Under the pieces are notes generated by a model. That model worked only from the letters and a program-made list of their open reading frames with translations, searched no databases and was not told the DNA's origin. A DNA stretch of 64,000 nucleotides from Flectonema sp. DT1601 (lineage: Eukaryota; Euglenozoa; Diplonemea; Diplonemida; Diplonemidae). A program made the position numbers and the translations under genes. Shown in pieces: positions 1-10,699 of this stretch. The DNA lies in the NCBI GenBank assembly GCA_964019425.1, contig OZ025783.1:434001-498000 (forward strand), in the 5' to 3' direction. The first letter of the stretch is position 1, and every line of letters begins with the position of its first letter.

Positions 1-295
1 TAGCTCTTTGTCTTTGTTCAAGTGTCACTTGTGGTGATAATACTGCTGGAGTGTAGCAAGCGATCATCATTGCTTGTTCGGTGGTGATTCCTATCTTTTT
101 AGCGATAAAAAAGACAAGTCTGATTCTCTTTCTGCAAGACTCTTCCAACACACCATGAAATGGAGTACACCAAACTGGTTTTAAATAAAAAGACAACAGA
201 GGTTCGACAAGTCCTATCTTTCTAGCATCTCTAAAAATAGCAAGTTCCCTCCGTGCAACACGAAGTGCATCGGGGGTTGGGGTGGCAGCACTCAT
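1..295 (-). CDS. Unrecognised gene, 5' part only (cut by window edge)
   Basis: On the minus strand an ATG at 295 opens a frame with no stop down to base 1, giving at least 98 residues. It starts MSAATPTPDALRVARRELAI and continues through the edge. The composition is ordinary protein (mixed charged and hydrophobic residues, no homopolymer), unlike the chance frames in the T-rich DNA just to its right. Two Lys/Arg-Lys-Ile-Gly stretches (ARKIG and AKKIG) are visible about 50 residues apart, which hints at a duplicated helical unit, but I recognise no family. It is on the same strand as the other host genes and lies 246 bp downstream of the ribosomal protein gene. The function is unknown. That it is coding is inferred from the long open frame and composition. 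Confidence 0.55.
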   Translation of the reverse strand, partial: MSAATPTPDALRVARRELAIFRDARKIGLVEPLLSFYLKPVWCTPFHGVLEESCRKRIRLVFFIAKKIGITTEQAMMIACYTPAVLSPQVTLEQRQRA

Positions 296-541
296 TTTGT
301 GCAATCTGTGTTACGAAATGTTACTACAAAAAGGTTTTTATATTCCGAGATGGATTTTTTTTTTTTTTTTCCGACTGACATACGATTGCTGATAGCTTTG
401 ATTGACCTTTCTTCATCTTCAGTTCTATCATTTTAGTTTTTTTTTTTTTTTTTTAAACTTTTCTTTTTTTTTTTTTTTTTTTTTCTTTTGTAATTGTTTC
501 TTCATTGTTTCCTTTATTTTTTTATTTATTTTCGACTACTT

Positions 542-1342
542 CTACTCGTCTGCTTCCTCGACTGGAGCTGGGGCGGTGTCAACAACGATTGGCTTTTGGC
601 CTTCAGAAGATTTTGGTACGCTGTCTTTACCTCCGTGCATTTCCAAAAGACGGGTAGGGTCGAATTTAGGAGCCTTGCAAACCTTTACCTTTCTGATAAA
701 TACGTCTCTCAATGGGAAGATTCCTCCACATTCCTTCTTGATGGCGGCGGCCATTGACTCGTTTTGGAGAAGCTTAATAACTTTTTCCAACGGAGTTTTG
801 TGGACATTAGCGGTGATAACAGCGGCCATCTTTCCACGGACCTTCTTAACGTGGGAGCTCTGGCAGTGGCAGTTCTTCTTCACCTGAACACTGGATTTTT
901 TGGTGGTGAAGGCGATAGCGAAAATACGAAGAGTGTAACCGTCAGAGGTCTTTACTTCAGCCTGTCCTTCAATCAAAGTACACCACTTCTGCAACAACGA
1001 ACGCAACTTGTCAGTTGTTAGAGACATTCCGTGGAAGTTGGTGAGAACGTTACGGCCCTCAACATCGTCTCCCTTCAATTGGAACTTGAGGCACTTGTGA
1101 AGTGCGTCATCTCCCTCCATGGCGTCAGCCAAGCAAACTTCAAAAACTCTTCCCTTCAAACTGTCTGCTGCGTGGTAGGTACCCTTCGACTTGTTTGCGA
1201 TAGTCTTAGCGATCTGTCTCTTGTTAAAGGTCTGTGGAGCAATAACATCGTACCATTCCTTACCGAGCATGGTGTCTCCAAGCTTTCTCTTGGTAGATCT
1301 CTTTCCACCCTTTGACAATCTCTTGTTCTTACCGACAGCCAT
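542..1342 (-). CDS. RPS3A: 40S ribosomal protein S3a (eS1)
   Basis: This encodes a 266-residue protein of the eS1 family, a component of the small ribosomal subunit in the cytoplasm. The N-terminus MAVGKNKRLSKGGKR is the family hallmark. It is followed by WYDVIAPQTF, the LKGRVFEVCLAD block, the LTNFHGMSLTTDKLRSLLQKW block and VKTSDGYTLRIFAIAFT, all in family order. The C-terminal FPLRDVFIRKVKVCKAPKFD segment is also present. Length agrees with the usual 250-265 residues and there is no intron. The start is the only ATG that gives the conserved N-terminus. Downstream on the coding strand an A-rich stretch with AATAAA-like words follows the stop, suitable for polyadenylation. The acidic tail after residue 240 is variable in the family. 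Identification is secure. Confidence 0.97.
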   Translation of the reverse strand: MAVGKNKRLSKGGKRSTKRKLGDTMLGKEWYDVIAPQTFNKRQIAKTIANKSKGTYHAADSLKGRVFEVCLADAMEGDDALHKCLKFQLKGDDVEGRNVLTNFHGMSLTTDKLRSLLQKWCTLIEGQAEVKTSDGYTLRIFAIAFTTKKSSVQVKKNCHCQSSHVKKVRGKMAAVITANVHKTPLEKVIKLLQNESMAAAIKKECGGIFPLRDVFIRKVKVCKAPKFDPTRLLEMHGGKDSVPKSSEGQKPIVVDTAPAPVEEADE

Positions 1343-1778
1343 TTTATAAAGTTATTTAAATAGATAGAAACTGTTGAGAATGAAAATGAATTCAAATCAA
1401 AAAACAAAAAGAAAATCTAAACCACCACGACCACCAACCTACTTGGAGGAGGATACCATCATATGAAATAAACCTGAAAAAAACACATAAATAATATTAT
1501 TACTCTCACTCGTCACTCTAACCTGTTTATACCACGAGATGAATAGATAACTTCATTCACCAAAAGGATGATATCCAAATCGATAGGTGAGTACAAGTAC
1601 CCAATTATAAGAAAACAATCATCACTTTGAAAGAGAGGATGAGTGAGACTGACAACAGATACAGTCATCGGTTGAAGGAAGAACAAAAAGAAAAAAAGAA
1701 GAAGGGGAAAAAAAAAATGCAGTTTACTTTTCTTAAAAGGAAAGAACTGCCAGAATAAAACTGTGAAATTTATTTTAG

Positions 1779-1946
1779 AGAAAACCCTATAATTCCACGC
1801 AAATGTTACCGAAATATCTGATCTCAACTTCCTCAAGTTTCCGAAACGTACAGCTCCGTAAACTATTTTGTGTGGAGCTGTCCATTTCGGAAACTTTTGT
1901 GTTGAGATCGGACATTTCAGAAATTTGTGGAATTATAGGTTTTCCC
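1779..1946. repeat. Imperfect inverted repeat, foldback/MITE-like
   Basis: The two arms are about 75-80 bp each and are separated by roughly 12 bp. Left-arm words such as CCCTATAATTCCAC, GATCTCAAC, AAGTTTCCGAAA and ACAGCTCC reappear in reverse complement and mirrored order in the right arm (GGAGCTGT, TTTCGGAAACTT, GTTGAGATC, GTGGAATTATAGG). The arms are diverged from each other, so it is not a fresh insertion. I see no clear target-site duplication. It could be a decayed MITE or a structured 3' or intergenic element. Confidence 0.7.
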
Positions 1947-4600
1947 TTTCATTTTATTTTATTATTGAAACTGGCTAAATAGAAATGGCAACAAGCGATA
2001 AAAAAAAAAGTAATAAAATGAACCTACTTTGTACAACTTATCAGCATCATCACACAGTCTAGCGTGTGGTCTGAAAAGTGGAACACAACGTCGGAAAGCT
2101 ACCTCAAACTGGTTAAGAAAAATAACAAAAGAAATTCTTTTAAAATTCTTCGAAACAAACACAGGGTTCTTTTATCCAATGCAAGTTTTGCAAAAAAAAA
2201 ATTATTATTTCTTTCACACCAGAATAACGTCACAAGAACGTAACAATAAGTATAATAAAAAAAAAACTAAAAAAAAAAGAAAAAAGAAAAATATAAACTG
2301 CTTGGAGATCGCCACGCAAATACGGGAGAGACTTCATCCTAGCGGATACTTCTTTTCGAGTCACTGTCTATTGTAAGGTTGAAAAAAATCAACAACCAGT
2401 GGTACTGTAGACAGTTCTCTATTTGTGAGAGCCTTGTAGAAATCCCTTAAATTTCTGTCAGACTGTCACATGGACGCCTAACACAAAATATTACAGATTC
2501 TAAAGAAATGTTCTTTAACAACAACGTGAGAATAAAATAATTTTAACGGAAAGGAGTGCAAATATTCTGGTGGAGTTGGGGTACATAAGAAAGACCATCT
2601 GTGATATAAATAACTTATTTCATATCAAAAAAAAAAAAAAAAAAAAAAGAGAGAGAGAGAGAAAGAGAGAAAGAGAGAAAGAAAACAGGAGATAGTGATA
2701 TTTTTTTTTTTTTTTTTAAATGCCAAATTTAATACAAGTCACTAAATGCTACCTACTACTAGTGGATAAGAATCCAGTACAACAATACAGGGACAGCACA
2801 GGTAAACAGTAATCACTATTAGCAAAAAAAAAAAACATTTATCAAAGATACTGAAATTCAGCCTCGAATGAGTATAACAGAATAAATAACAATATAACAA
2901 CTGGAAAGAAAAAAAAAGAAAAAAGGAAACTAAGAACTAAGAAATAAAGAAATAAAGAAACAAAAAAAAAAAAAAAAAAAAAGAACACTTAGCTTTTGGG
3001 TATTTTAAATATAGATAGCGTCCGCGGTAAAATAAAATGTTTTCACGTAGGTGACTAACGATGATGAATGATAAGTAAACCGGAATTTCATACCCCTTTA
3101 TAATTGGAACTTAAAGCTGCTACACTTTGACCAAAACAAGACATACGAGATGCTGTAATATAACTCATTTCACTTTGGAATTATTCTCGTGAATTTCTGC
3201 GGGAAGAAGAAGAAGAAAAAGAAGAGAAAAAAATCGTGTGGATTTTTTTTTTACTCACAAGATTGCTTTTTTTGTGGAAACAGGAAATCCCTAACAAGGA
3301 AAAAGATTTATCTTTTTAGATTGAATCCTTATTTTTTTTTTTTTTTTTTTGGATGAAATCTGAAGACACTCCCCGTTGAAGACTTTACTGACTCAGCCTG
3401 TTTTATTTTTATTCTTTTTTCTTTAAACAAAATAGCTCCCTCTGCAACCTAATTCACTCTTTTACACTTATCTCCTCACAGTCAGCAATGAAACACTTCT
3501 CCCACAAGGAAATCAAACTGAGAACAAAACTCATTGCCTACAGAGGGGTGAGCTCAGTACTTATTCAAACAAACGTCATAAAGAGTCACTACTTGTGTAC
3601 CAATGCAAGTAGTCGAAGGTCAGAGAAAAAAGTTGGCTTATAACTTGCTCGCCAAATTAGTTTTCTTTATAATACTGTGAATAGACTTCTCGTGAATTTA
3701 GGCAAAAGTTCATAGATTTTTTTTCTTTTCTTTTTTTCCCTCAACAAGTTTGCTTTGTTCAGTTAGAATTAGACTTTCTTACACTAAATTATTTATTTAT
3801 TTTATTAAAATCAAAGCACTTGTTTTTCAGGGTACGCAAGACCAGAACAAGATAATAAAAAAAAATTAAAAACGAGAGGAGATGCTCAGCAAAAGTGGAG
3901 ATCCGGCTAGAAAAAAATAAACAAAATTTATTTTTTTCTATTTCATAAACTCTCTCATGAAACAATCACACGTTATCATGTGCCACTATATCACGAAAGA
4001 AAAAAAAATCAACCCTAAGTGTCGCAAAGCATTAATATTGCAAAGGGGCTTACAGAAGGATCTAAAAAAGTTGTTGGACAACACTAGTAACTATACCAAT
4101 CTGTAAGGGAACAAAATCGGGTAAAGGTAGACAGTATTTTTGAATCTTATGAAATATTTTTAGCAAAGGAAATTTTTTTTTTGATCAGAACAATTCTATT
4201 GAAGAAAGATTCTGAAATTCTTTTTTTGAAAAAAAAAGTTCTGAGATTTTCCCAGAACTGTTAAGTTTGATTTTATTTATTTTACGAAGCCCAGGAACAC
4301 ATCATCTTTACGACTTGAGTAGTGACACGCAGGGCTTTAAACACCCAAACATGGGGGAAAAAAGAGAAAAAAGAGAGAGAGAGAGAGAGATCGAGAAGAA
4401 AAAAAGGAGAGACAGGGAGAGAGATCGAGAGGAAAAAAAGGAGAGCTACCAAGGAACCAAGTGTAATATAATTGGGTAACTTAAAGTAATTGTTTGAGTA
4501 TTCGCTACTTTTTTTATTTTGTTTTGTTTTGGAACAGATGAAATCAGGTACATAGGCGGGTGAGAACACACAGAGCTTACAATAAAGCATAAGTCACGTT

Positions 4601-4921
4601 CTAACGAAGATTACAGGAAGTAGCAGTCTGCCTGAGTGTGAAAACTTGAGTTGAAATCAATTCCTTCACAAGAACTGCATCACTCGCAAACCAACACGAT
4701 CTGGTCAACCCCAGCAGCGGGAGGCACAGCCATAACATTGCAAGAGGAAGAATAAAGATCCAGAAGGAAGAATAGCTAAGAGTAGTCTCCAGCAGTATAG
4801 GGTTTACTAAAAATGAAAATATCCAACGAGAGCTTTCCATCAGAAATACCAAATTCGCAAAACAGAAAACCACCTCATTGAATACAATCAAAACATAAAC
4901 AACGTTGCTGACGACTGTCAA
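4601..4921 (-). CDS. Possible small hydrophobic protein, unrecognised
   Basis: This is an open frame of 106 residues from ATG to stop. It lacks homopolymer-coded residues and its base composition is more even than that of the flanking DNA. The translation has two or three hydrophobic stretches (for example VVYVLIVFNEVVFCFANLVF and WIFILPLAMLWLCLPLLGL). No family is recognised. It ends just left of the piggyBac relic and is on the same strand as the host genes. A chance open frame remains at least as likely as a real gene. Confidence 0.2.
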   Translation of the reverse strand: MTVVSNVVYVLIVFNEVVFCFANLVFLMESSRWIFSFLVNPILLETTLSYSSFWIFILPLAMLWLCLPLLGLTRSCWFASDAVLVKELISTQVFTLRQTATSCNLR

Positions 4922-4979
4922 ACGGGCATCAATAAAATAACAAGGAGAGTGACAAATCGTACAAATAATTAAAAATTGA

Positions 4980-6725
4980 TTAACCCTTTAAGCCCTGAAG
5001 GCCACTATAGTGGCCTTTCGCGTTTTTTTTTTTTTGACAAAGGGGAAAAATGTACCTTGTGAGTACAAGGGTGGAGCCAGAGCTGCCCAAAAACGACAAA
5101 TTTTATGTGGGATCGTGCTGCAAAAATCACCAGCTTTTTCTGAGAAAAAGTTCATTTTTTTTTTTCTGCACTGGGAACAGTCTTAGCCAGGTTGCCCATG
5201 ACTATCCCATGTTTTCAGCCAAAAATTAAAATCCCTAAAACTATTTCCATCGAAAATGATTCAGTAGGGTCACCTATCCCAGATTTGGGTGCTCCTGAGT
5301 CTTCTTCGAGCGATGAAAAGAGTACAATAGAGCCAAGCATTTCCCCTCTGAAATGGAGCAAGAAAATCACCAAGGTAAAACGACACACGTTTCGGCGGTC
5401 CTTGCAGGACATGTCAGACCTGAAATTGATGAAGGAACTGCAGAAATTTGAACTTGTGTTCACCCCAAAGGTGACGAGATGATTTCGCACTGCAGCAACA
5501 ACTAGGCACTCAATCTTAACGTAGCTGAACTCAAACTCTCTTTAGGACTCAATATCCTCGTGGGTCTCTGTGATAAACCAAATATCTCAGATTACAGGAA
5601 CGGTACATCAGACCCAGCGTACACACCCCACTTCGCTTCCTGAGATCAGTTCCTCTAAATTCGAACCAATCTAAAGTTTTACACTGTCACCAACCCCGTA
5701 CCTGCTGACAAGCTCTACAAAATCCACAGCTTTTGGGAAACAATAGTTCCCAAATGGTCCGAGATCAATAAGGCGGAGGCGCAGGGACGGGTGGAGAAGT
5801 TCTCTGCCTCGTACTTTCAGTCCTAGCACAATGTGCATCACATAATGCACAATGTGCATCACATATATTCAGGGGCAATCCAACAGAAGTACATGTCTTC
5901 AGCACATTGCCTCTCGAGGAGAATTATGAGACAGCCACGTGATGGACTAAAATAAGGAAATCCATCAAAAAGTGACCATCGACTTACCGGTACAGATCCA
6001 TCAGTACAACAAACTGATGGGTGGTGTTGACCTCGTAGACGGTATCAGGGGGAAGGCAAGAAGAACTCTGATGACAAAACGCTGGACCCTGAAAGTCTTT
6101 CACTACTTGTTAGAGATTCCTATCTTCAATGTTTTCACCCTCCAAAAGAAGTCTGAAAAAGACGTCGGGACATATGCTCAGTTCAAAAAAAGGCCATGTT
6201 CTCAACTTATTGGTCATGGAACACACCAAACTCACACAAAATGTCACTACCTACGAAAATTTGATATTTTTGGGGACTGCAGTTCACGGATTTGTTCTCA
6301 AAAAAAGTAAGGTCATCGACTTCTTGTTCAAAAAGCGAGGTTTTCTTATGCATGGATCCCTGCTTCGAACAATATCACGAAAATATTGACAAGTATTCAG
6401 CCCCTGTTTGCAACAACCATACCTTTGCCACACACAATCATATCCCACCGAAAAACATGAAACGGAAGCACTCTACTCCTACAACATTGCTAAAATCAAA
6501 GCGAACCCAGGGGTCCTAAGCAACAGCGTTTTTTTAGGCTGTTGTTGCATTTTCTCAAGTTATTTTGGCCCCCTTGTGGGCTGACCTCAGTTTTTTTTCA
6601 ATGCGCGGGGGGGTGTCTTTCACCCTGTAATTTTTTTGTATTTTTCCCCACACCCCTTTTCCCCTTTGTCAAATTTTTCGATTTTTCTCAAAAACAGGGT
6701 TTTTGGCCTCTTATTAGAGGGTTAA
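4980..6725 (+). mobile_element. piggyBac-family DNA transposon, decayed
   Basis: The element is bounded by TTAA at both ends (4980-4983 and 6722-6725), the target preferred by piggyBac. Its ends match as inverted repeats: TTAACCCTTTAA on the left against TTAACCCTCTAA read from the right. A palindrome, AGGCCACTATAGTGGCCT, lies at 4999-5016. Inside, plus-strand fragments of a piggyBac transposase are visible. The element is about 1.75 kb, shorter than an autonomous element with a transposase of about 600 codons, so internal sequence has been lost. Confidence 0.88.
5192..6475 (+). pseudogene. piggyBac transposase relic
   Basis: Fragments of the transposase lie in different frames. At 5192-5482 is a Ser/Asp/Glu-rich N-terminal part of the kind that precedes the DDE domain. 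At 5972-6310 the end of the DDE domain reads YNKLMGGVDLVDGIRGKARR followed by TKRWTLKVFHYLLEIPIFNV. In the family the GVDxxD block carries the last catalytic aspartates, and both Asp are kept here. At about 6290-6400 the piggyBac C-terminal Cys-rich finger survives in part (FLCMDPCFEQYH). The middle of the transposase, with the earlier catalytic Asp residues, is not found. The gene is dead through frame changes and deletion. Confidence 0.85.
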
Positions 6726-8120
6726 ACAAAAAAAAACACAAATCACTGGATACGAATTATTATTATAAATAATTTTAAGACAAAATGTCTTTCCGTAGAG
6801 TACCAACATCACCCTCTAAAGACCTAATCCAATAATTATAATTATTTTATTTTTCCCGACATAGTAACGAAACTCCACTCAACTACACCGAACTAAAGAC
6901 ATGGAATGGTAAGAAAAGGATTAAATCGATACGATGATCGCACAGGAAAATAAAAAACTCATTTCGAATAGAGTTAAGTAAACAATTTCGCAAAGATACT
7001 CGAAAATGAATTGTCATTCGGAAAAAAAACAAGAAAAACTACTACGGAGATATAAAAAAAAAACAACGACACTAGCGCAATAATAATTATGATGGTTTTT
7101 CAGTAAGACGACATCATCTCGCTGATGCTAAAATAACAAAACACTCAACGTGACGCTGCTTTCACAGATCCAGGGGGATGGAGTCAGGCAATACGCCATT
7201 ACCAAGGAGAAAACAACGTAAAAAATAAGGGAGAAACAAACGATCAATGAGGAAGTAAATATAATCAAAAAAAAAAGGATGCAAAGACTTCCCTTTATAA
7301 CTTTCAAGAACCTAATAATGAGTACGGGCAAGGAGTAAAGCTCACTTACGCCTCAACAAACAATGCATAAGGGGAGAAACTTCGGCCTCAGGACCACGAA
7401 AAAATAGAGTCGCAATCACTAACTAAAGCTTGACCCTATTATGGAGAATAAAAACATATGAAATGCTGCGAGGGTCTCGTCTGAAAGTAGGTTTTGAAGA
7501 AATTAAAAAAAACAAAATAAAAAGGTCGCACATAGTCTGCATCACCAAAAACACAACTAACCTGAAAGCAAGTAGCGTTCACACAAAATAAAATGAACGT
7601 GAACTTTCTTCATGTCAGCAGTGCATTGATTACCACATAAATCCAACTAATTTCCCATTTTTTTACTCGCGCAACATACAAGCAGCGGACAAAAATAATA
7701 TCTATAAAAAAAAAAAAAAAACTGATAATCAATTGCTCACTGTGGATCTGTACAACAAATTTCATCGAAAAGGGAAAAAAAAATTTAGTTGGAACTTCGT
7801 GAAAAATGAGAGGGAGAAAAAAACAAAAAAAAAAGAAAATTATTGTAACATAAAAAACAAAAAAAAAAAGGAACGGAATACAAAACGAATAACCCCCCAT
7901 AATTTTTATATAAGCTATGCTAACCAAAATTAGTTAGTTTTAATCGACCACCGAGCATTAGCCAGAACTCTCAAATGGAATCGGGTAGCTCTTAAGGGAC
8001 CCTAATACTGCAGTAGAAGACTAAACTCATCTTCTAAATAAATAAAGGATGATGGCTAAGTAGTAAAAAGAAGTAACGACAGGACAGGTTGCCCTAAATA
8101 AAAAGAAGAAATGTCTAAAC

Positions 8121-8162
<42 letters not shown>

Positions 8163-9618
8163 CCCCTTAAATGCTGGAATACAGTAGTATCTTATTTTAC
8201 AAAAACACAACAACATTTAGTAACAACTTTGTCGCGATGATTATAAACAACTAACAAAATAGAAAAAGGTTCCCTCTACAGGGTACGTAGTTATAAATAA
8301 GATAGTTGTACTTAATGAGAAATATGTATTAAAAAAAAAGGTTATAATAAAACACATTGTTCCGCTGTTCCATAAAACACTGTGGAATACGTGCCTTAAT
8401 ATTATACTTTGTTAGTTATTTAATGCAACGTTGCTGTATATCATGAGCCTCAGTGTAGTCGCAACCTCTCTTACTGATAACGAGGAAAGAATGTTAGCAG
8501 CGTATCGATGTAGTTTGTAGAATAAGACAAAAGAAGATAACATATTTACTCACAACAAGGAAAGAAGTCGGCAATATCGATGTGGGGTACCGAACAAGAC
8601 AGGGTGAAGGAATCACGTTCAGTGATATAAAATATTAAATTTATTGTCGTCATTGAACGTGTTTAGACAAGAAAGATAAATACCCCCCCTCCCCCTCTCA
8701 CAGCGGTAATGACTTGCCGCAATAAACGAATAACAACCAGACTGTACCAGTGGCTGTAAGAGCTAAACTCTTTCGTGATGAGTAAATTTTCGATTTTTTT
8801 TTTTTTTTTTTTCCCTTTCTTCCACAGAAGACGTCGTGCGGGTAACAAGAAAGAACAAAATTAAATCCGAAGGGTACCAAAAGAAGGCGTAACGTTGACG
8901 CGCAACATAACCAGTATGAGGATGTAGGGCAGAAGCTGGTTGTTGCAAAAGTGTATAAAGATCATTCAGACTATCACTGAAAACAACAAAGATAAGAATA
9001 CACAAAATTATTTTACCCCGTACGATGAAAGAAACAGTTGTGAATACCAACAACAGAATGGTACTAATCCCTTCTGTTGATATACATAACAAATTTCCTT
9101 CTAAAAAGCTTCTCTCGTCTTAGTAAATAAGGTTTGTCTGCATGTAGAAGGTACTGCTCTGAGAGAACAGATGCAACATTTCACTTCATCATGTCAGCGA
9201 GAAAACATAAAATAAAAGACGAGATTGCGAACAACAACAACAGAGTACTAAAATAATCCATATCAATATAGTATCCATCACACTGATGAAACTTTTCTTT
9301 CTTAAAATAAATAAAACATAGAAATAATAAAATAGAGAGGGCGAATAGAAAAGGAAACTCCCAATCTGTAGCGAACGTGAAAAGGTGATAGTAGCGACAT
9401 AGAATGCGCACACACAAAGAAAGACTGTGGTGGCAGTATAGAAAGGTGCTGTTTACACAGCAGACAAAAGTTAGTTGATTTCTCGTCATTTTCTGGGAAT
9501 GAGATATTGTACGAACACTCCGATTCAGAGTGAAAGTGTCGCTACTTAAAAATAATACTTACTTGGATTTCTCTTTTTTTTTTTTCTTCTTCTTCTTGTT
9601 CAAGGACAAGCGTACGTA

Positions 9619-9647
9619 ATCTCCTTCGTCTCACAGACGAAGGAGAT
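9619..9647. repeat. Perfect short hairpin
   Basis: The two 13-bp arms ATCTCCTTCGTCT and AGACGAAGGAGAT are exact reverse complements around a 3-base loop. It lies in AT-rich intergenic DNA and stands out by its GC content. No function is assigned. Confidence 0.85.
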
Positions 9648-9911
9648 CACAGACGCATTTTACATGTTATAATAGACAGATAAATACTGCAGCATACTTT
9701 CATAATAGACTAACAGGGATATAACAACAAACCTTTAAAAGGTAAAGCTGAGGGTAATGTATTTTTTTCGTGAAGGAGCGGGGAGAACATGAAAAAAGAG
9801 AAACAAAGGAGAGCAACTCATTAGTATTTTTTATTACTTTTCTTGAAGGGGGTTTAACTGTTCGATTTTGTACGTAAAATATTTAATACAAATGTATTGT
9901 ATCATAAACAA

Positions 9912-10440
9912 CTTCTTGAAGGGGGGTGATAGTATGACAACGTAAAAACAGTTATAAGGTTTAGGTATTAAAAATTAAAGTACAAAATTAATTTTAAGTA
10001 CTTCGACTGCAAAAAATAAATATTCTTTAAAGGGTGGGGACTTGGATAAATAAATCAAGGTTAACACGCAACAAATTAGACATGAATCATTATAACTGGA
10101 TTCTGTCCACAAAATCGCATGCTTTAAATAAACTACCAGAGAAAGAAATGCTGTCAAGTCAAAAAAAGGGGGGGGTAACTTGATACTAATATTAAATGGA
10201 AAGTAACTTGAAACTGGCAAAAACGAGAATAGGGTTCGGCCAAACCTGGTTGCAATATAAGAATCAACAGTTGGTATCGATAAAAAAAAGGGGGGACCTT
10301 TGATACGATACGAAAAGATTTATAGGAAATACCACCTTCGGGGGTGAAACCTTGACAATGTAAAAACAGTAACAACTTTAGATATTAAAGAAAACAAAAT
10401 TAATATCAAGTACTTGACTGAAAATATTTGTAGTTGTCAA
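9912..10440. repeat. Diverged repeat blocks (family shared with 29.6-30.0 kb)
   Basis: A block of about 100 bp near 9912-10015 (G run, then GACAACGTAAAAACAG and later TTAAGTACTT) recurs in diverged form at about 10331-10425. Between them lie a block at 10043-10160 (AAATAAATCAAGG, ACACGCAACAAATTAGAC) and a block at 10165-10287 (GGTAACTTGATACTAAT, GGTTCGGCCAAACCTGG). Both of the latter have close copies at 29620-30025. Each block begins after a run of G. This is a dispersed repeat of unknown type. Confidence 0.7.
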
Positions 10441-10699
10441 TCAAAGAAAATTACCTTTAGAACACCTTCGGGGGGAAAGGGATTTCAAGGTATAGCTGTG
10501 TTGTGTGTGTTGTTGTTGTTTTTAATTCGAACACTTCACCAGTTTTATAAAAAAATATATTGGATTACTCCTTCAAAAAAACAAAAATCACCCACCCCCA
10601 ACCTTGACGATGAGTGAGTAAAACCAACGATACTCATCCCAAGGTGAACAGCCACCAGTTATTTCAGAGTCGAGAATTTATTTTTAACTGCTGATGTGT

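Larger units (their letters stand above)
1343..4979. other. Intergenic, AT-rich with homopolymer and GA-rich tracts
   Basis: No recognised gene lies here. The stretch holds many A or T runs, an A run followed by GA-rich sequence near 2627-2690, a T run near 2700-2717, another A run near 2965-2982, and a GA microsatellite at about 4350-4445. The open frames in it are mostly translations of these low-complexity tracts. One inverted repeat (1779-1946) and one possible small open frame (4601-4921) are listed separately. Confidence 0.6.
6726..10699. other. Intergenic, low-complexity and diverged repeats
   Basis: No gene is recognised. The stretch contains a T run of more than 40 bases at about 8117-8162, diverged short tandem copies around 8480-8610, a perfect hairpin at 9619-9647, and a cluster of repeat blocks at 9912-10440 with relatives near 29.6-30.0 kb. 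A block at about 8405-8445 (TTAGTTATTTAAT then CAACGTT) is related to one at 15613-15650. The open frames around 8.7-9.5 kb encode hydrophobic residues from T-rich DNA and are not supported as genes. Confidence 0.6.

Noticed and set aside
402-1315. Plus-strand open frames over the ribosomal protein gene
   Set aside because: They are shadows of the RPS3A gene on the other strand or read T runs as Phe.
8117-8162. Very long T run as a biological signal
   Set aside because: Homopolymers of this kind occur all over the intergenic DNA and their lengths are the least reliable part of a sequence.
8663-9489. Several hydrophobic minus-strand frames of 60-109 residues
   Set aside because: They overlap in different frames, contain poly-Lys or poly-Phe from homopolymers, and resemble no family.
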